Source: Lachnospiraceae bacterium (lineage in GTDB: Bacteria > Bacillota > Clostridia > Lachnospirales > Lachnospiraceae). Taken from it: DNA of 64,000 nucleotides. Both the position numbers and the translations under genes were made by a program. The stretch is from contig JAFUKJ010000051.1 of NCBI GenBank assembly GCA_017467805.1, positions 1 through 64,000 on the forward strand, in the 5' to 3' direction. Positions 27,779-37,005 of this stretch are shown piece after piece (positions within the stretch are counted from its first letter, which is position 1; every line of letters starts with the position of its first letter). The notes below the pieces were generated by a model. It had not been told where the DNA came from. It ran no database searches and saw only the letters and a list, made by a program, of their open reading frames with translations.

Positions 27779-28690
27779 ATGGAAAAGCTGCATCAGGTTA
27801 CAGACCCTGATTATTATACACGTCGTTCCAAACAGATTTCAGAGGGTGACTATAATGTAATGATTCTAAGTATGGATTATCAGTACAACTCACCTCACAG
27901 TATCCGTTGGCACTGGCATGACGAAATTGAACTATATTATCAGGTATCAGGAGATGCATATCTAACCTGCGAGGATCAGAGTTTCCTTGTGTCTGAGGGC
28001 GAGATTGTTTTTATCAACCAACATACCAAGCACTTCATAACCCCATCCGACCCTGACCAGTGTATTTTTCATAGCATACTTGTTCATCCGCATTTTATTT
28101 TCGGATTTGGTCAGTTGGATATGGAGAAAAAGTATATACAGCCAGTACTATTATGCAATGCATTAAAATTTCTTCATATTACAAAGGAACATCCTTTATA
28201 TGAGCTTTTTTTCCAGCATTGCACGGAAATTCTTTTTCTTAATGAAAATGCAGAGCCTGGATATGAATTATTGACAAAGTCTTCCCTGCTCATTCTATGG
28301 AAAGCACTGTTTGACACTGTCACTACTTTGGAGCCGAATAATCTTAGAAAAACCAGCAATCAGGATGAACAGCGCGTAAAGGATGCTATCCTCTATATTC
28401 AGGAGCATTTTACGGAACAAATCTCACTGGATGATATTGCAAACTCCATCATGGTCAGCAAAAGTGAATGTTGCCGCTGTTTCAAGAGAACACTGGATGT
28501 AACACCATTTGAATATCTGATGAAATACCGCATCATGGAGTCTACTAGGCAGATGAATCGCAAGCGTAGCGAATCCATATCTGAGATTGCAGGAAATGTC
28601 GGTTTCAACAATACCAGCTATTTCAATAAAATTTTCAAAAAATACATGAATTGTACCCCTACTGAATATCGTAAGAATCAGAAAAAGTGA
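27779..28690 (+). CDS. AraC-family transcriptional regulator
   Basis: The protein has 303 residues from ATG 27779, which follows AAGGAGG by 6 nt. An N-terminal cupin sensor domain (HSIRWHWHDEIELYY, GEIVFINQHTKHF) is followed by two helix-turn-helix motifs (ISLDDIANSIMVSKSECCRCFKR and ISEIAGNVGFNNTSYFNKIFKK). Such proteins usually activate sugar-utilisation genes, but no sugar operon is adjacent. It is divergent from the signalling operon. Confidence 0.9.
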   Translation: MEKLHQVTDPDYYTRRSKQISEGDYNVMILSMDYQYNSPHSIRWHWHDEIELYYQVSGDAYLTCEDQSFLVSEGEIVFINQHTKHFITPSDPDQCIFHSILVHPHFIFGFGQLDMEKKYIQPVLLCNALKFLHITKEHPLYELFFQHCTEILFLNENAEPGYELLTKSSLLILWKALFDTVTTLEPNNLRKTSNQDEQRVKDAILYIQEHFTEQISLDDIANSIMVSKSECCRCFKRTLDVTPFEYLMKYRIMESTRQMNRKRSESISEIAGNVGFNNTSYFNKIFKKYMNCTPTEYRKNQKK

Positions 28691-28724
28691 TTGCGTTTAC
28701 ATTATATAAAACGCAATCACTTTT
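28687..28724. terminator. Bidirectional terminator between the AraC and Tim44-like genes
   Basis: GTGATTGCGTTT (28687-28698) pairs with AAACGCAATCAC (28709-28720), followed by TTTTATTA. The stem overlaps the stop codon of the AraC-family gene. Confidence 0.8.
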
Positions 28725-28738
28725 ATTACATTTCATTA

Positions 28739-29788
28739 TTACTTATCTATATCTACAGGCACTTGAATACCCTCGTCCTTAGTATCCTCTCGCATCGCAG
28801 CAAAGTCAGTTAATACCCATCCATACTTACCGCTTGAAACCGTCGAACCGCAATACTGGCACTGACCAAATGCAGTTCCTTCTACAGGCGCTCCGCAGCT
28901 TGGACATCTCATCACATCATTATTCTCTTCTGCTGCCGCATCAGGAGTTTCCATTCCTGCTGCTCTAACAAAAATCATCTTATACTGCATATCCCATCTG
29001 GTAGTCTTATCGCCATACAGAATCTGCCCTGTCTCCTCATGTACCTGATAATCTATCATCTGAGATGTCAGATATACCGTCAGATACTCATAATCATCAT
29101 CTCTTCTAAAGCCTGACAAATATGCTGTATTAACAGTAATTCTCTCAAGATAATTAATAATCTTGGCATCTATCTTCTTCTGAATCTGCTTCTGTGTCTG
29201 CTCATAAAGATTAGGATGTAATACTGCTCTTACAGACTCTAAATCACGCTTACACCACGCATCCTGAATATCAATATATACCTTCTTAGCATATGTAATA
29301 AAATCATTTGCCGAGAAATTAACATCTGTCTTCTTCAATACAACTGTAATCTCGTCAGTTCTATCCTTAAGCGGTGTAATCTGCTTACGAGCCTGTCTTG
29401 TCCCCTGACCTGACTGTACAGATGGACGCGGTCTGCTTTGTGAATTGCTTCTACCCGTATGCTTGCTCTTATATACAGAAATAATAATAATCGCAAAGAT
29501 TACAAATGCCACTGCGCCAAAATCTACGCCTCCACTAAGATTACCATAATAATATCCTCCGCCAGAGCTATAGCTTCCACTACTACTCCAGTCAGAATCC
29601 CAGTCGCTATCCCAGCTACTGTCATAACCCCAATCAGAATCCCAGTCACTGTCCCAACCCGAATCATAATCGTAATCGTTATAGTCACCAAAACCTGCTC
29701 TTGCAGTTATGCCTACATTCCACATCATAACCGCCGCACAAAGAAATGCTAACATCAGTCTCATTACTACACCATTCTTTTGTCCCAT
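28739..29788 (-). CDS. Tim44-like domain membrane protein with zinc ribbon
   Basis: A signal peptide or anchor (about 10-30) leads to a low-complexity extracellular stretch of repeated WDSD/DSDW units (about 37-70), then one transmembrane helix (about 90-108). A basic segment follows, then a Tim44-like domain of about 150 residues (NDFITYAKKVYIDIQDAWCKRDLESVR) and a C-terminal zinc ribbon (CPSCGAP...CQYCGST). Tim44-like bacterial proteins are mostly uncharacterised. GAGGGAG precedes the ATG. Confidence 0.75.
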   Translation of the reverse strand: MGQKNGVVMRLMLAFLCAAVMMWNVGITARAGFGDYNDYDYDSGWDSDWDSDWGYDSSWDSDWDSDWSSSGSYSSGGGYYYGNLSGGVDFGAVAFVIFAIIIISVYKSKHTGRSNSQSRPRPSVQSGQGTRQARKQITPLKDRTDEITVVLKKTDVNFSANDFITYAKKVYIDIQDAWCKRDLESVRAVLHPNLYEQTQKQIQKKIDAKIINYLERITVNTAYLSGFRRDDDYEYLTVYLTSQMIDYQVHEETGQILYGDKTTRWDMQYKMIFVRAAGMETPDAAAEENNDVMRCPSCGAPVEGTAFGQCQYCGSTVSSGKYGWVLTDFAAMREDTKDEGIQVPVDIDK

Positions 29789-29854
29789 AGATCTCCCTCA
29801 ATATCATAATGTTATAGTCTATGCTCATCCGCCACACCCTATGCCGAATGATAG

Positions 29855-29885
29855 AATGCCATGGTCATCAACTAACCATGGCATT
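29855..29885. repeat. Perfect 11-bp inverted repeat between SDR and Tim44-like genes
   Basis: AATGCCATGGT (29855-29865) pairs with ACCATGGCATT (29875-29885). It lies 35 bp beyond the SDR stop, upstream of the Tim44-like gene. No strong T run follows on the minus strand, so it may be a weak terminator or an operator. Confidence 0.5.
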
Positions 29886-29920
29886 ATTATCATATCATAA
29901 TTTTGTATTTATGTAAATCT

Positions 29921-30688
29921 TTAAGGTCGAAGCCCGCTACCGCCCTGCATTGTGATTGTCTCTCCTGAAATATACGAAGCCGCATCACTTGCAAGGAATA
30001 CGCAGGTTCTTCCGATATCCTTCTCTGCATCTCCAAAGCGTCCTGCTGGAATGCCCTTAATCGTCTGCTCGTACACTGCTGGATACTCTTCCTTCCACTT
30101 TGCTAACTGTGCAGTCATAACCAATGGACAAATCATATTCACATTAATTCCATCAGGTCCCCACTCTGTTGCGGCAACTCGTGACAAACCACGGATTCCT
30201 TCCTTAGCAGCCGCATAAGAAGCCTGACCAGGCTTACCAAACAAACCTGCTCCTGAAGCAAAGTTAATAACTGAACCCTGTGTCTCCTTCAAATATGGAT
30301 ATGCATGCTTCATATAGAAGAATACCGCATATAAGCCAGAATAAATGGCTCTGTCAAAATCCTCCTTCGTATGCTCTGCAAGCGGAACACCTGATGCTGA
30401 ATTCTGCGCATTATTTACCAATACATGAATCTTGCCAAACTCAGCTACTGCCTTATCAATTACACTCTTAACCTGCTCTTCATCACCACCATCAGCCTGC
30501 ATCGTCAATACCTTAATACCATACTGGCTCTCAAGCTCCTGCTTAGCATCTGCAAGCTTCTGCTCATTACGTCCTGTAATTACAAGATTTGCTCCCTCTT
30601 TTGCAAAGGCTGTAGAAATACCATAACCGATTCCACCGCCCTTGCCACCACCTGTAATGATGACTGTCTTACCTGTAAATTCACTCAT
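29921..30688 (-). CDS. Short-chain dehydrogenase/reductase
   Basis: The protein has 255 residues from ATG 30688 (AGGAGG 6-7 nt upstream). NAD(P) motif TGGGKGGGIGYG and catalytic YAAAK are present. The usual NNAG reads NNAQN, an uncommon substitution, and the catalytic Ser lies in NFASGAG. The C-terminal GGSGLRP is as in FabG-like SDRs. The substrate is not identifiable. It is monocistronic. Confidence 0.85.
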   Translation of the reverse strand: MSEFTGKTVIITGGGKGGGIGYGISTAFAKEGANLVITGRNEQKLADAKQELESQYGIKVLTMQADGGDEEQVKSVIDKAVAEFGKIHVLVNNAQNSASGVPLAEHTKEDFDRAIYSGLYAVFFYMKHAYPYLKETQGSVINFASGAGLFGKPGQASYAAAKEGIRGLSRVAATEWGPDGINVNMICPLVMTAQLAKWKEEYPAVYEQTIKGIPAGRFGDAEKDIGRTCVFLASDAASYISGETITMQGGSGLRP

Positions 30689-30844
30689 ACAACTCCTCCT
30701 AACATTTGTGTTATTAGTGTTTCCTTTTCGAAACACTCAACTTCATACCACGTATATATTAACACAAATTATGTCAACCGTACAGTCCTATAAATGATAA
30801 ATTATTCTCGAAATAAAGGGGCATTATCGTGATTTCCGCTAAAT

Positions 30845-31741
30845 CTATCCAGCTATATCCGCACTTTCCATCTCTCCATCTGGTCCTACCAATACTTCGA
30901 TGACATGTACCCAGAACATGTCATTATCATGGTAATACAATGTGAAAGCCCCATCAGAACTTATCGAAACTTCACTAATTTCCATTCTTTGTACAAAACT
31001 CTCTTCCGTTATTTCTTCCTGTTCTTCCTCATCACTTTCCTGTAGCCAATCATTTGCAAGGGAAGTTAATTCTTTCGCTGCAAATTGACGATATCTCATA
31101 TCATTCACCGATAAATCTTTTACTAATTGCTGTAATGTCTCCATAGCTTTTACTACACTATCACCATTCTTCTCATCAGTCTCCAAATAGACCTTTGCCT
31201 CTTCTCCATTCCAATCTACACTGCCCTCAAACCACGAAAACTCCCTATCAAGAACAAACTCCCCCAATTCATTTTGTATAGTTACAGGCTTCATATAATA
31301 ATCCCTTAATGCTTCCAGTTTCTCATTTGAAGCATTCTCCTGCAACACCTTCACCAACATGTATCGGTTATTCACAATCTGTAACTGAAATGGCTCTAAT
31401 TGTTTTGGTATGCATTTTCGGATTACAACACGATAGATTCCATACTTTTTGAAATCATATCCCCAACCTTTACGGTTTTCATCATCCTTAATCAACCATT
31501 CCATGCGCCCCATTTCCTGACTCAATTCATTAGTACGCAAATCTACAGATGCCACAAAATCAACTGTTGGTTTCAGCATATCATCAATTTTGGCAGCTCC
31601 AATACCGCCTGACTTCATTAACACCAGCATCTCATATTCTTCTGCCTCAAACTCTTTTTCAAAATTACTTCGTACTGACGTGGTTGAATCTTTTTTCTTA
31701 ATAATTTTTTTAGTATACCTATCATTTCTCTGCCCCTCCAT
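30845..31741 (-). CDS. DUF2262-domain protein
   Basis: This soluble protein of 298 residues has a C-terminal half carrying the DUF2262 pattern: LGEFVLDREFSWFEGSVDWNG, then an acidic helical segment and a final strand pair. The N-terminal half (about 45-135) has no recognised family. It starts with a basic cluster (KKIIKKK). Function unknown. It stands alone, 80 bp from the thioesterase operon terminator. Confidence 0.65.
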   Translation of the reverse strand: MEGQRNDRYTKKIIKKKDSTTSVRSNFEKEFEAEEYEMLVLMKSGGIGAAKIDDMLKPTVDFVASVDLRTNELSQEMGRMEWLIKDDENRKGWGYDFKKYGIYRVVIRKCIPKQLEPFQLQIVNNRYMLVKVLQENASNEKLEALRDYYMKPVTIQNELGEFVLDREFSWFEGSVDWNGEEAKVYLETDEKNGDSVVKAMETLQQLVKDLSVNDMRYRQFAAKELTSLANDWLQESDEEEQEEITEESFVQRMEISEVSISSDGAFTLYYHDNDMFWVHVIEVLVGPDGEMESADIAG

Positions 31742-31780
31742 TAAAGTTCTCTATCCGAAACTATAATTTATGTTATATCA

Positions 31781-31807
31781 AAAAAACCGATATCACATAT
31801 CGGTTTT
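31781..31807 (-). terminator. Terminator of the thioesterase operon
   Basis: On the minus strand AAAACCGATA pairs with TATCGGTTTT and is followed by a T run. It lies 14 bp after the thioesterase stop. Confidence 0.85.
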
Positions 31808-31820
31808 CATTATCTCTCTT

Positions 31821-32234
31821 CTACTGTGCAGCTGCCAAGCTTGCAAACACCTCATACAGTTCAGGATATGTTCTTTTCAGGCTGACAATATTGCCCTTCT
31901 CATCCAAAAAGCAATGCTCTGAACGACCTTCAAACACTACAACATCGTCTGCATTCAGCATCTCATAACGCAGCTTAAGCTTAACACCCTTAAACTCCTC
32001 AACCGTTACCGCAATGCGAATCACCTCAGGGAATCTGGTGCTTACCTTATACTTACACTCAACTGCTGTTACAGGAGACACTACGCCATCCTTTTCCAGT
32101 CTGTCATAGCCCCAGCCAATGCTCTCAAGAAACGCAACACGCGCCTCCTCCATCCATCTGATATAGTTCGAATGATGTACAATCTTCATCGTATCTGTTT
32201 CATAATATTGCACCTTGTGCTGATAATACTCCAT
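31821..32234 (-). CDS. 4HBT-family acyl-CoA thioesterase (YbgC-like)
   Basis: The 137-residue hot-dog-fold protein has the catalytic region YYETDTMKIVHHSNYIRWMEEAR, where Asp14 is the usual catalytic residue, and CKYKVSTRFPEVIRIAV. It hydrolyses an acyl-CoA thioester; the acyl group is unknown. AAGGAG precedes the ATG. It follows a 163-residue hypothetical gene by 18 bp in one operon. Confidence 0.85.
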   Translation of the reverse strand: MEYYQHKVQYYETDTMKIVHHSNYIRWMEEARVAFLESIGWGYDRLEKDGVVSPVTAVECKYKVSTRFPEVIRIAVTVEEFKGVKLKLRYEMLNADDVVVFEGRSEHCFLDEKGNIVSLKRTYPELYEVFASLAAAQ

Positions 32235-32252
32235 CTCGCTCTCCTTAGTGAC

Positions 32253-32744
32253 TTAACCTATACTGCTTATATATCTTCTGTATGCTTTCTGAATGTAAGC
32301 ATATGCCTCGTCCACAGTCTGGTTCGTCCCAACCACAAGTCTGCCATCCTCTGTATATAACTCCTCTGCCCCGTTGGAAATGGAATTACACAGGTATACA
32401 TTAAAATATGTCTTCGACTGTACTCCTGCCTTGGCATCCTCTTCTTCTGTGAAGCCAGACTCATTAAATCTCTTCTGCAAGCTCTCTGCATACTCCATCA
32501 TCTCGCTTCTTATCTCGTACCATACATTATAAATGTAGATATCAAAATTGCCCTTTAATACCTCTGATACCTCTGGCGTATAGCCCTGCTTTCCCGCATT
32601 CTGCTTAAGGACTTCTAAATCCTCTACCTTATGCAGACGCACATATTTCCCCGCATATCCATCGTCAGCACTGCACTTTGCAACTGCATTCATATGATAT
32701 ATGTAATTGATATTTCTATCCACGTTAATTCTGATTTTATTCAT
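32253..32744 (-). CDS. Hypothetical 163-residue protein
   Basis: No family is recognised. The protein is soluble with mixed alpha/beta character (INVDRNINYIYHMNAVAKC, FDIYIYNVWYEIRSEMMEYAESL, KTYFNVYLCNSISNGAEEL). It sits 18 bp upstream of a thioesterase gene and is probably cotranscribed with it. Confidence 0.6.
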   Translation of the reverse strand: MNKIRINVDRNINYIYHMNAVAKCSADDGYAGKYVRLHKVEDLEVLKQNAGKQGYTPEVSEVLKGNFDIYIYNVWYEIRSEMMEYAESLQKRFNESGFTEEEDAKAGVQSKTYFNVYLCNSISNGAEELYTEDGRLVVGTNQTVDEAYAYIQKAYRRYISSIG

Positions 32745-32834
32745 TTATTTTCCCCTAAATTATCCCACTTTACTGTTAACATAAATATATTCTATCAATA
32801 ATTGACATATTTTTCAATTTATTCTTGTCAAAAC

Positions 32835-33650
32835 CTATACCATCTTCTCTACAGCCTTTACCCACGCATGCTTAGGGTCATCGCAAGGAGTAAGCTTTCT
32901 GCCGCTATTTCCAGCCATCACCCATAAATAATATACACTATAGCCAGGTGCTGCTGCCACAGGATGATAGCCCTCCTTAATCGCAACACTATCTCCATCT
33001 CTGACAATATAGCTTTCCTTCAGGCTCATGTCATCATTGTACATAACCTGAATGCCAAAACCCTGTCCAGGATTTACCTTGAAATGATAAATCTCTTCCA
33101 TATTAACCTCATACGGCATATTATCCGTATCATGCTTGTGAGAAGGATAGCTTGACCACTGTCCTGCACAGCCATAGGTTTCACCAAGTACAATCTTATC
33201 CACCTTACCCTCATACTTAGAGGTAATGATGTCATTGACATCTCTCTGCCAGTTCAGCTTTCCTCTATGCTCTGTTACAATATCCGAAGGCTCCACCACA
33301 AACGGCTCGTACTTCTTATCTGCCTTTACCTTACAGACACCAATCTCCAGCATACCGTAACCGTTCGCAGTTACCGTATACTTCGTATCTCTTGGCACGT
33401 ACACAGTCGTTGGCTTTCCATCAAATACATTTCTTCTGTTACCAAGATTTGCAGCCGAAAACTCTCCTGCGCTCACATCACAGTTACCTGATAAAATAAC
33501 AAGACCAAGCTCGTACTCTCCTGAGTTCTGCTCTACACTCTCACCATGATTCAATCGTATCAAATCAAAGCCGATTACCTCAAGTCCAGCCTCCTTCGTA
33601 ACTACCTCCTGGTAGCCAATTCCTTCCTGCTTCTCATAAAAACGTTTCAT
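32835..33650 (-). CDS. iolB: 5-deoxy-glucuronate isomerase
   Basis: The 271-residue bicupin matches IolB, which isomerises 5-deoxy-D-glucuronate in myo-inositol degradation. Metal-binding motif: PSHKHDTDNMPYEVNMEEIYHF (His, His, Glu), followed by VAIKEGYHPVAAAPGY. No other iol gene is present in the window. It follows a GNAT gene by 19 bp. The family is sound; the pathway role is uncertain because the gene stands alone. Confidence 0.88.
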   Translation of the reverse strand: MKRFYEKQEGIGYQEVVTKEAGLEVIGFDLIRLNHGESVEQNSGEYELGLVILSGNCDVSAGEFSAANLGNRRNVFDGKPTTVYVPRDTKYTVTANGYGMLEIGVCKVKADKKYEPFVVEPSDIVTEHRGKLNWQRDVNDIITSKYEGKVDKIVLGETYGCAGQWSSYPSHKHDTDNMPYEVNMEEIYHFKVNPGQGFGIQVMYNDDMSLKESYIVRDGDSVAIKEGYHPVAAAPGYSVYYLWVMAGNSGRKLTPCDDPKHAWVKAVEKMV

Positions 33651-33669
33651 ATATTTCCTCCATATATCC

Positions 33670-34146
33670 TTATAAAATATGTTCCATACCTATCTTCTGC
33701 GGCACCAGTCCGCACGCCTCGTAGAACTTCATCGCACTTTCATTCAAACTCCATACATTCAAGGTCACATTATAACAACCCTGCTCTTTGGCAAATCCAA
33801 GCACATATTCATAGAGACGCTTACCAATACGCTGCCCTCTAATCTGCTCGTCCACACACAAATCATCTATGTAGAGAGTCTTAATGTCTGTCAAAATATT
33901 ATTATCTATATGCTGCTGGAATACGCAGAATGCATACCCTGCTACCTTCCCCTGCTCATCTACCGCAACAAAAATCGGCTTCGTATCATCCTGTATCAAA
34001 TCTCTCAACTCATCGTCCGTATATTTCTTGCAGCCTGCCTTAAATAAATCAGGTCTGCCGTTATGATGCACCATCAGCACCTGACAAAGCAGGTCATTAA
34101 TGCCATCCATATCCTGCTCTTTTGCTCTTCTGATTACGATATCCAT
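33670..34146 (-). CDS. GNAT-family N-acetyltransferase
   Basis: The 158-residue protein has the acetyl-CoA signature VDEQIRGQRIGKRLYEYVLG (about 92-110) and a C-terminal YEACGLVPQKIGME typical of small-molecule or protein acetyltransferases. AAAGGAC precedes the ATG. It is the first gene of a two-gene unit with iolB. Substrate unknown. Confidence 0.85.
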   Translation of the reverse strand: MDIVIRRAKEQDMDGINDLLCQVLMVHHNGRPDLFKAGCKKYTDDELRDLIQDDTKPIFVAVDEQGKVAGYAFCVFQQHIDNNILTDIKTLYIDDLCVDEQIRGQRIGKRLYEYVLGFAKEQGCYNVTLNVWSLNESAMKFYEACGLVPQKIGMEHIL

Positions 34147-34234
34147 ACCCTCTTAGTCCTTTCGTAGGTTACTAACTAAAAGTATACACTCTTATTCATA
34201 TTATGTAAATCAGGCATATGAATAAAGAATATTC

Positions 34235-34271
34235 AAAAAAAAGGATTGTACCCATACCGTACAATCCTTTG
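34235..34271 (-). terminator. Terminator of pyrF
   Basis: On the minus strand AAGGATTGTAC pairs with GTACAATCCTT and is followed by eight T residues, 10 bp beyond the pyrF stop. Confidence 0.88.
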
Positions 34272-34278
34272 CATACTA

Positions 34279-34977
34279 TTAACCTACAAATTCACTTACA
34301 CATCTCTTATAAGCTGCTACAGGATCTGGTGCCTGTGTAATTGGTCTTCCTACTACGATATAGTCAGAACCAATCTCCTTAGCCTGTGCAGGAGTCATAA
34401 CACGAACCTGGTCACCAACCTCACCATCTGCAAATCTTACACCAGGAGTAATAGTGAGGAACTCACTTCCACACTCTGCATGAACCTTACCTGCCTCTAA
34501 TGGCGAACATACAACTCCGTCAAGCCCTGCCTTCTTGGCATTCATTGCATAGTGAGACACTACCTCATCAATCTTTCTGTCGATTAAGAGGTCTTCTGTC
34601 ATTCTCTCCTGACTTGTTGATGTAAGCTGTGTAACTGCGATTAACAGTGGTCTTGTTCCATCTGCCTTTGTTAAGCCCTTAATAGCAGCCTCCATCATAG
34701 CGATAGTTCCTGCTGCGTGGACATTACACATATCAACATCCAACTCAGACAATACCTTCATCGCCTTCATAACTGTAGTTGGGATATCATGAAGCTTCAA
34801 ATCAAGGAAAATCTTGTGTCCTCTGCTCTTAATCTCCTTAACGATTGCAGGACCTTCTGCATAGAACAGCTCCATTCCTACCTTCAAATATAAACTCTCA
34901 TTCTCAAACTTATCAAGAAACTTGATTAACTCTGCCTTACTGTCAAAGTCACATGCAATAATTACATCCTTACCCAT
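34279..34977 (-). CDS. pyrF: Orotidine-5'-phosphate decarboxylase
   Basis: The protein has 232 residues from ATG 34977 (GGAGG 8 nt upstream; the frame opens at 35007). It removes CO2 from OMP to give UMP. The catalytic motif is DLKLHDIPTTV, with the phosphate site at TPGVRFADG and IVVGRPITQAPDP. It is separate from other pyr genes. Confidence 0.95.
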   Translation of the reverse strand: MGKDVIIACDFDSKAELIKFLDKFENESLYLKVGMELFYAEGPAIVKEIKSRGHKIFLDLKLHDIPTTVMKAMKVLSELDVDMCNVHAAGTIAMMEAAIKGLTKADGTRPLLIAVTQLTSTSQERMTEDLLIDRKIDEVVSHYAMNAKKAGLDGVVCSPLEAGKVHAECGSEFLTITPGVRFADGEVGDQVRVMTPAQAKEIGSDYIVVGRPITQAPDPVAAYKRCVSEFVG

Positions 34978-35206
34978 GATAAATCCTCCGTATATTTTTA
35001 TGCACATTTTGTTATTGCATATAGTATAGCACGAGTACTCTTATTTGCCAAACAATTATGAGTTGATTTTTTTTCTACAATTGCTACAGTATCATGCTGT
35101 TGTAATCGAACACACCTAAAGGGATTGATTTTATTATGCAGTTCTTTTTATAATGAAATCACAAAATAGGATTATTATAGATTAAAGTAGAAAGAGGTGT
35201 AGTCCC

Positions 35207-35959
35207 ATGAGCATTTCAAATATCAAAAATATAACAGGCTATGGTCAGATGGCAAGCGGCAAGAGAATTAACAGTGCTGCCGACGATGCAGCGGGGCTTG
35301 CAATTGCCAATAAATTAAAGGTGACCGCCCGTGGCACCGATGTTGCTACACGCAACACAAGAGAGGGAATTAACGTTTCTAATATTGCCGACGGTGGTTA
35401 CAATAGTATTATGGACAGACTCCAGAGAGTCAGAGAGCTTTCTGTGAGAGCAATGAATGGCTTATATAGTGATTCAGACCGCCAGATTATTCAGGATGAA
35501 ATTAACCAGCAGCTTCAAGGAATTAACGAAGCTTCCAGAAATACCGTATATAATGAGCAAAAGCTTCTTGACGGCAGTAAGACTACAATAGAGCTTGCTA
35601 CCAATCCTGAGGGTAAGAGAAGTCCTATGCAGTTATATAGTGCAACTCTTGAAAATCTTGGTTTAGAAGGCTACAGTGTTACAAATGGTGAGATTAACCT
35701 GGATGTCATTGATGCCGCAATCGAACAGGTCAGCCGTGACCGTAGTAAGCTCGGTGCTTCAGCCAATGCACTTGCAGCCAGAGAACGTGTCAACCAGGTT
35801 GCCTATGAGAATCTCGTTGCATCCCAAAGCCGAATCGAGGATTTGGAGATGAGCGAAGGCATTGTTAAGCTCAAGACAGAGGAAACTCTACAGTCTGTGC
35901 AGATTGCAATGCAGAACAAGAAAAAGGAACAGGATCAAATGATTCTTGGAATATTCTAA
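35207..35959 (+). CDS. Short flagellin-like protein
   Basis: At 250 residues this is a compact flagellin made almost only of the conserved D0/D1 ends: SGKRINSAADDAAGLAIANKLK at the N-side, LQRVRELSVRAMNG, and ASQSRIEDLEMSEGIVKLKTEE at the C-side. Compared with usual flagellins it lacks about 20 N-terminal residues (the INTN/LSS region), and the C-terminus ends MILGIF and not in the LLQ/LLR form. GAGGTG precedes the ATG. No other flagellar gene is nearby. It is probably a minor or divergent filament protein. Confidence 0.8.
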   Translation: MSISNIKNITGYGQMASGKRINSAADDAAGLAIANKLKVTARGTDVATRNTREGINVSNIADGGYNSIMDRLQRVRELSVRAMNGLYSDSDRQIIQDEINQQLQGINEASRNTVYNEQKLLDGSKTTIELATNPEGKRSPMQLYSATLENLGLEGYSVTNGEINLDVIDAAIEQVSRDRSKLGASANALAARERVNQVAYENLVASQSRIEDLEMSEGIVKLKTEETLQSVQIAMQNKKKEQDQMILGIF

Positions 35960-35973
35960 ATCTTCTATAGTGA

Positions 35974-36022
35974 AACGCCCGCCAGCAAATGAACTTCACA
36001 TTTGCGGCGGCGTTTTGCTTTT
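35974..36022 (+). terminator. Terminator of the flagellin gene
   Basis: AACGCCCGCC-A-GCAAATG pairs with CATTTGC-GGCGGCGTT, followed by TTGCTTTT. It is a long GC-rich stem directly after the gene. Confidence 0.85.
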
Positions 36023-36093
36023 ACATTCACATATTTTCTATAAAAATGGACATCCTAAAGCTAATAAAAGCAAATAAAAGAGGATGTGCATCA

Positions 36094-37005
36094 ATGATTG
36101 ATTTTAAACCTGTAACACCTGAGGACATATCTATATATAAACCATATCTGATGGATGGAAATGAACGTGGCTGTGAATATTCCTTTGCCAATTTATATCT
36201 GTGGGGCAGACAAAGGGCTGCCATCCTTCATGAGCATTTGGTTTTATTCTCACAGTTTAACCGCCGAAGCGTCTATCCCTATCCCGCTGGAAAAGGCGAT
36301 AAAAAGATAGTTTTAGATGCAATTATAGCTGATGCAAAGGCTCGCGGAATTCCTTGTCGAATCACAGGTCTTGATGCACACGCTATTGAAACACTCCAGA
36401 CCATCTATCCTGCCAGCTTTCGTTTTCACTGCGACGAGGATGCATTTGACTATGTATACGCGATTGATGATTTAGCTGATTTGAAAGGACGCAAATATCA
36501 AGCCAAGCGTAATCATCTGAATCGCTTTCGTGACGCCTATCCCGATTATACTGTTGAGCCACTAGCTACTACCAACCTTTCTAAAGCCTTGGAAATGGTG
36601 GAGAAATGGTACGAAAGCAAAGCATTAGAAAATCCCAATAGCGATTTCCATATGGAGAAGATTGCACTTGCAAAGGCATTTTACCATTATAAGGAGTTGG
36701 ATATGGAAGGACTTATATTACTTGGAAACGACAATGTACTGGCTATTACCTTTGGCAGTCCGCTCTCTCCTGACACCTTTGATATCCATTTTGAAAAGGC
36801 ACTCTCAGATGTGCAAGGTGCCTACACTGCAATCAACTACGAATTTGCCCGCTATATTAGAGAGAAACATCCAAATGTACACTTTCTAAATCGCGAAGAG
36901 GATATGGGGATAGAAGGACTTCGTCAAGCCAAAAGACGCTACCATCCACATCACATGGTAGAGAAACACTGGGCCTGCCTATTGGAGGATGACTATGAAT
37001 ATTAA
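36094..37005 (+). CDS. DUF2156 (phosphatidylglycerol lysyltransferase C-terminal-like) protein
   Basis: The protein has 303 residues from ATG 36094 (AGAGGA about 10 nt upstream). It has the double GNAT-like fold of DUF2156: CEYSFANLYLWG, KGRKYQAKRNHLNRF, and VHFLNREEDMGIEGLRQAKRRYHP. Related domains transfer aminoacyl groups from tRNA, but this soluble form has no assigned substrate. Its end overlaps the next GNAT gene by 11 bp. Confidence 0.85.
   Translation: MIDFKPVTPEDISIYKPYLMDGNERGCEYSFANLYLWGRQRAAILHEHLVLFSQFNRRSVYPYPAGKGDKKIVLDAIIADAKARGIPCRITGLDAHAIETLQTIYPASFRFHCDEDAFDYVYAIDDLADLKGRKYQAKRNHLNRFRDAYPDYTVEPLATTNLSKALEMVEKWYESKALENPNSDFHMEKIALAKAFYHYKELDMEGLILLGNDNVLAITFGSPLSPDTFDIHFEKALSDVQGAYTAINYEFARYIREKHPNVHFLNREEDMGIEGLRQAKRRYHPHHMVEKHWACLLEDDYEY

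Noticed and set aside
35097-35206. Sigma-28 promoter for the flagellin gene
   Set aside because: A TAAAGG-like box occurs near 35117, but no GCCGATAA-like -10 element was found at the right spacing.
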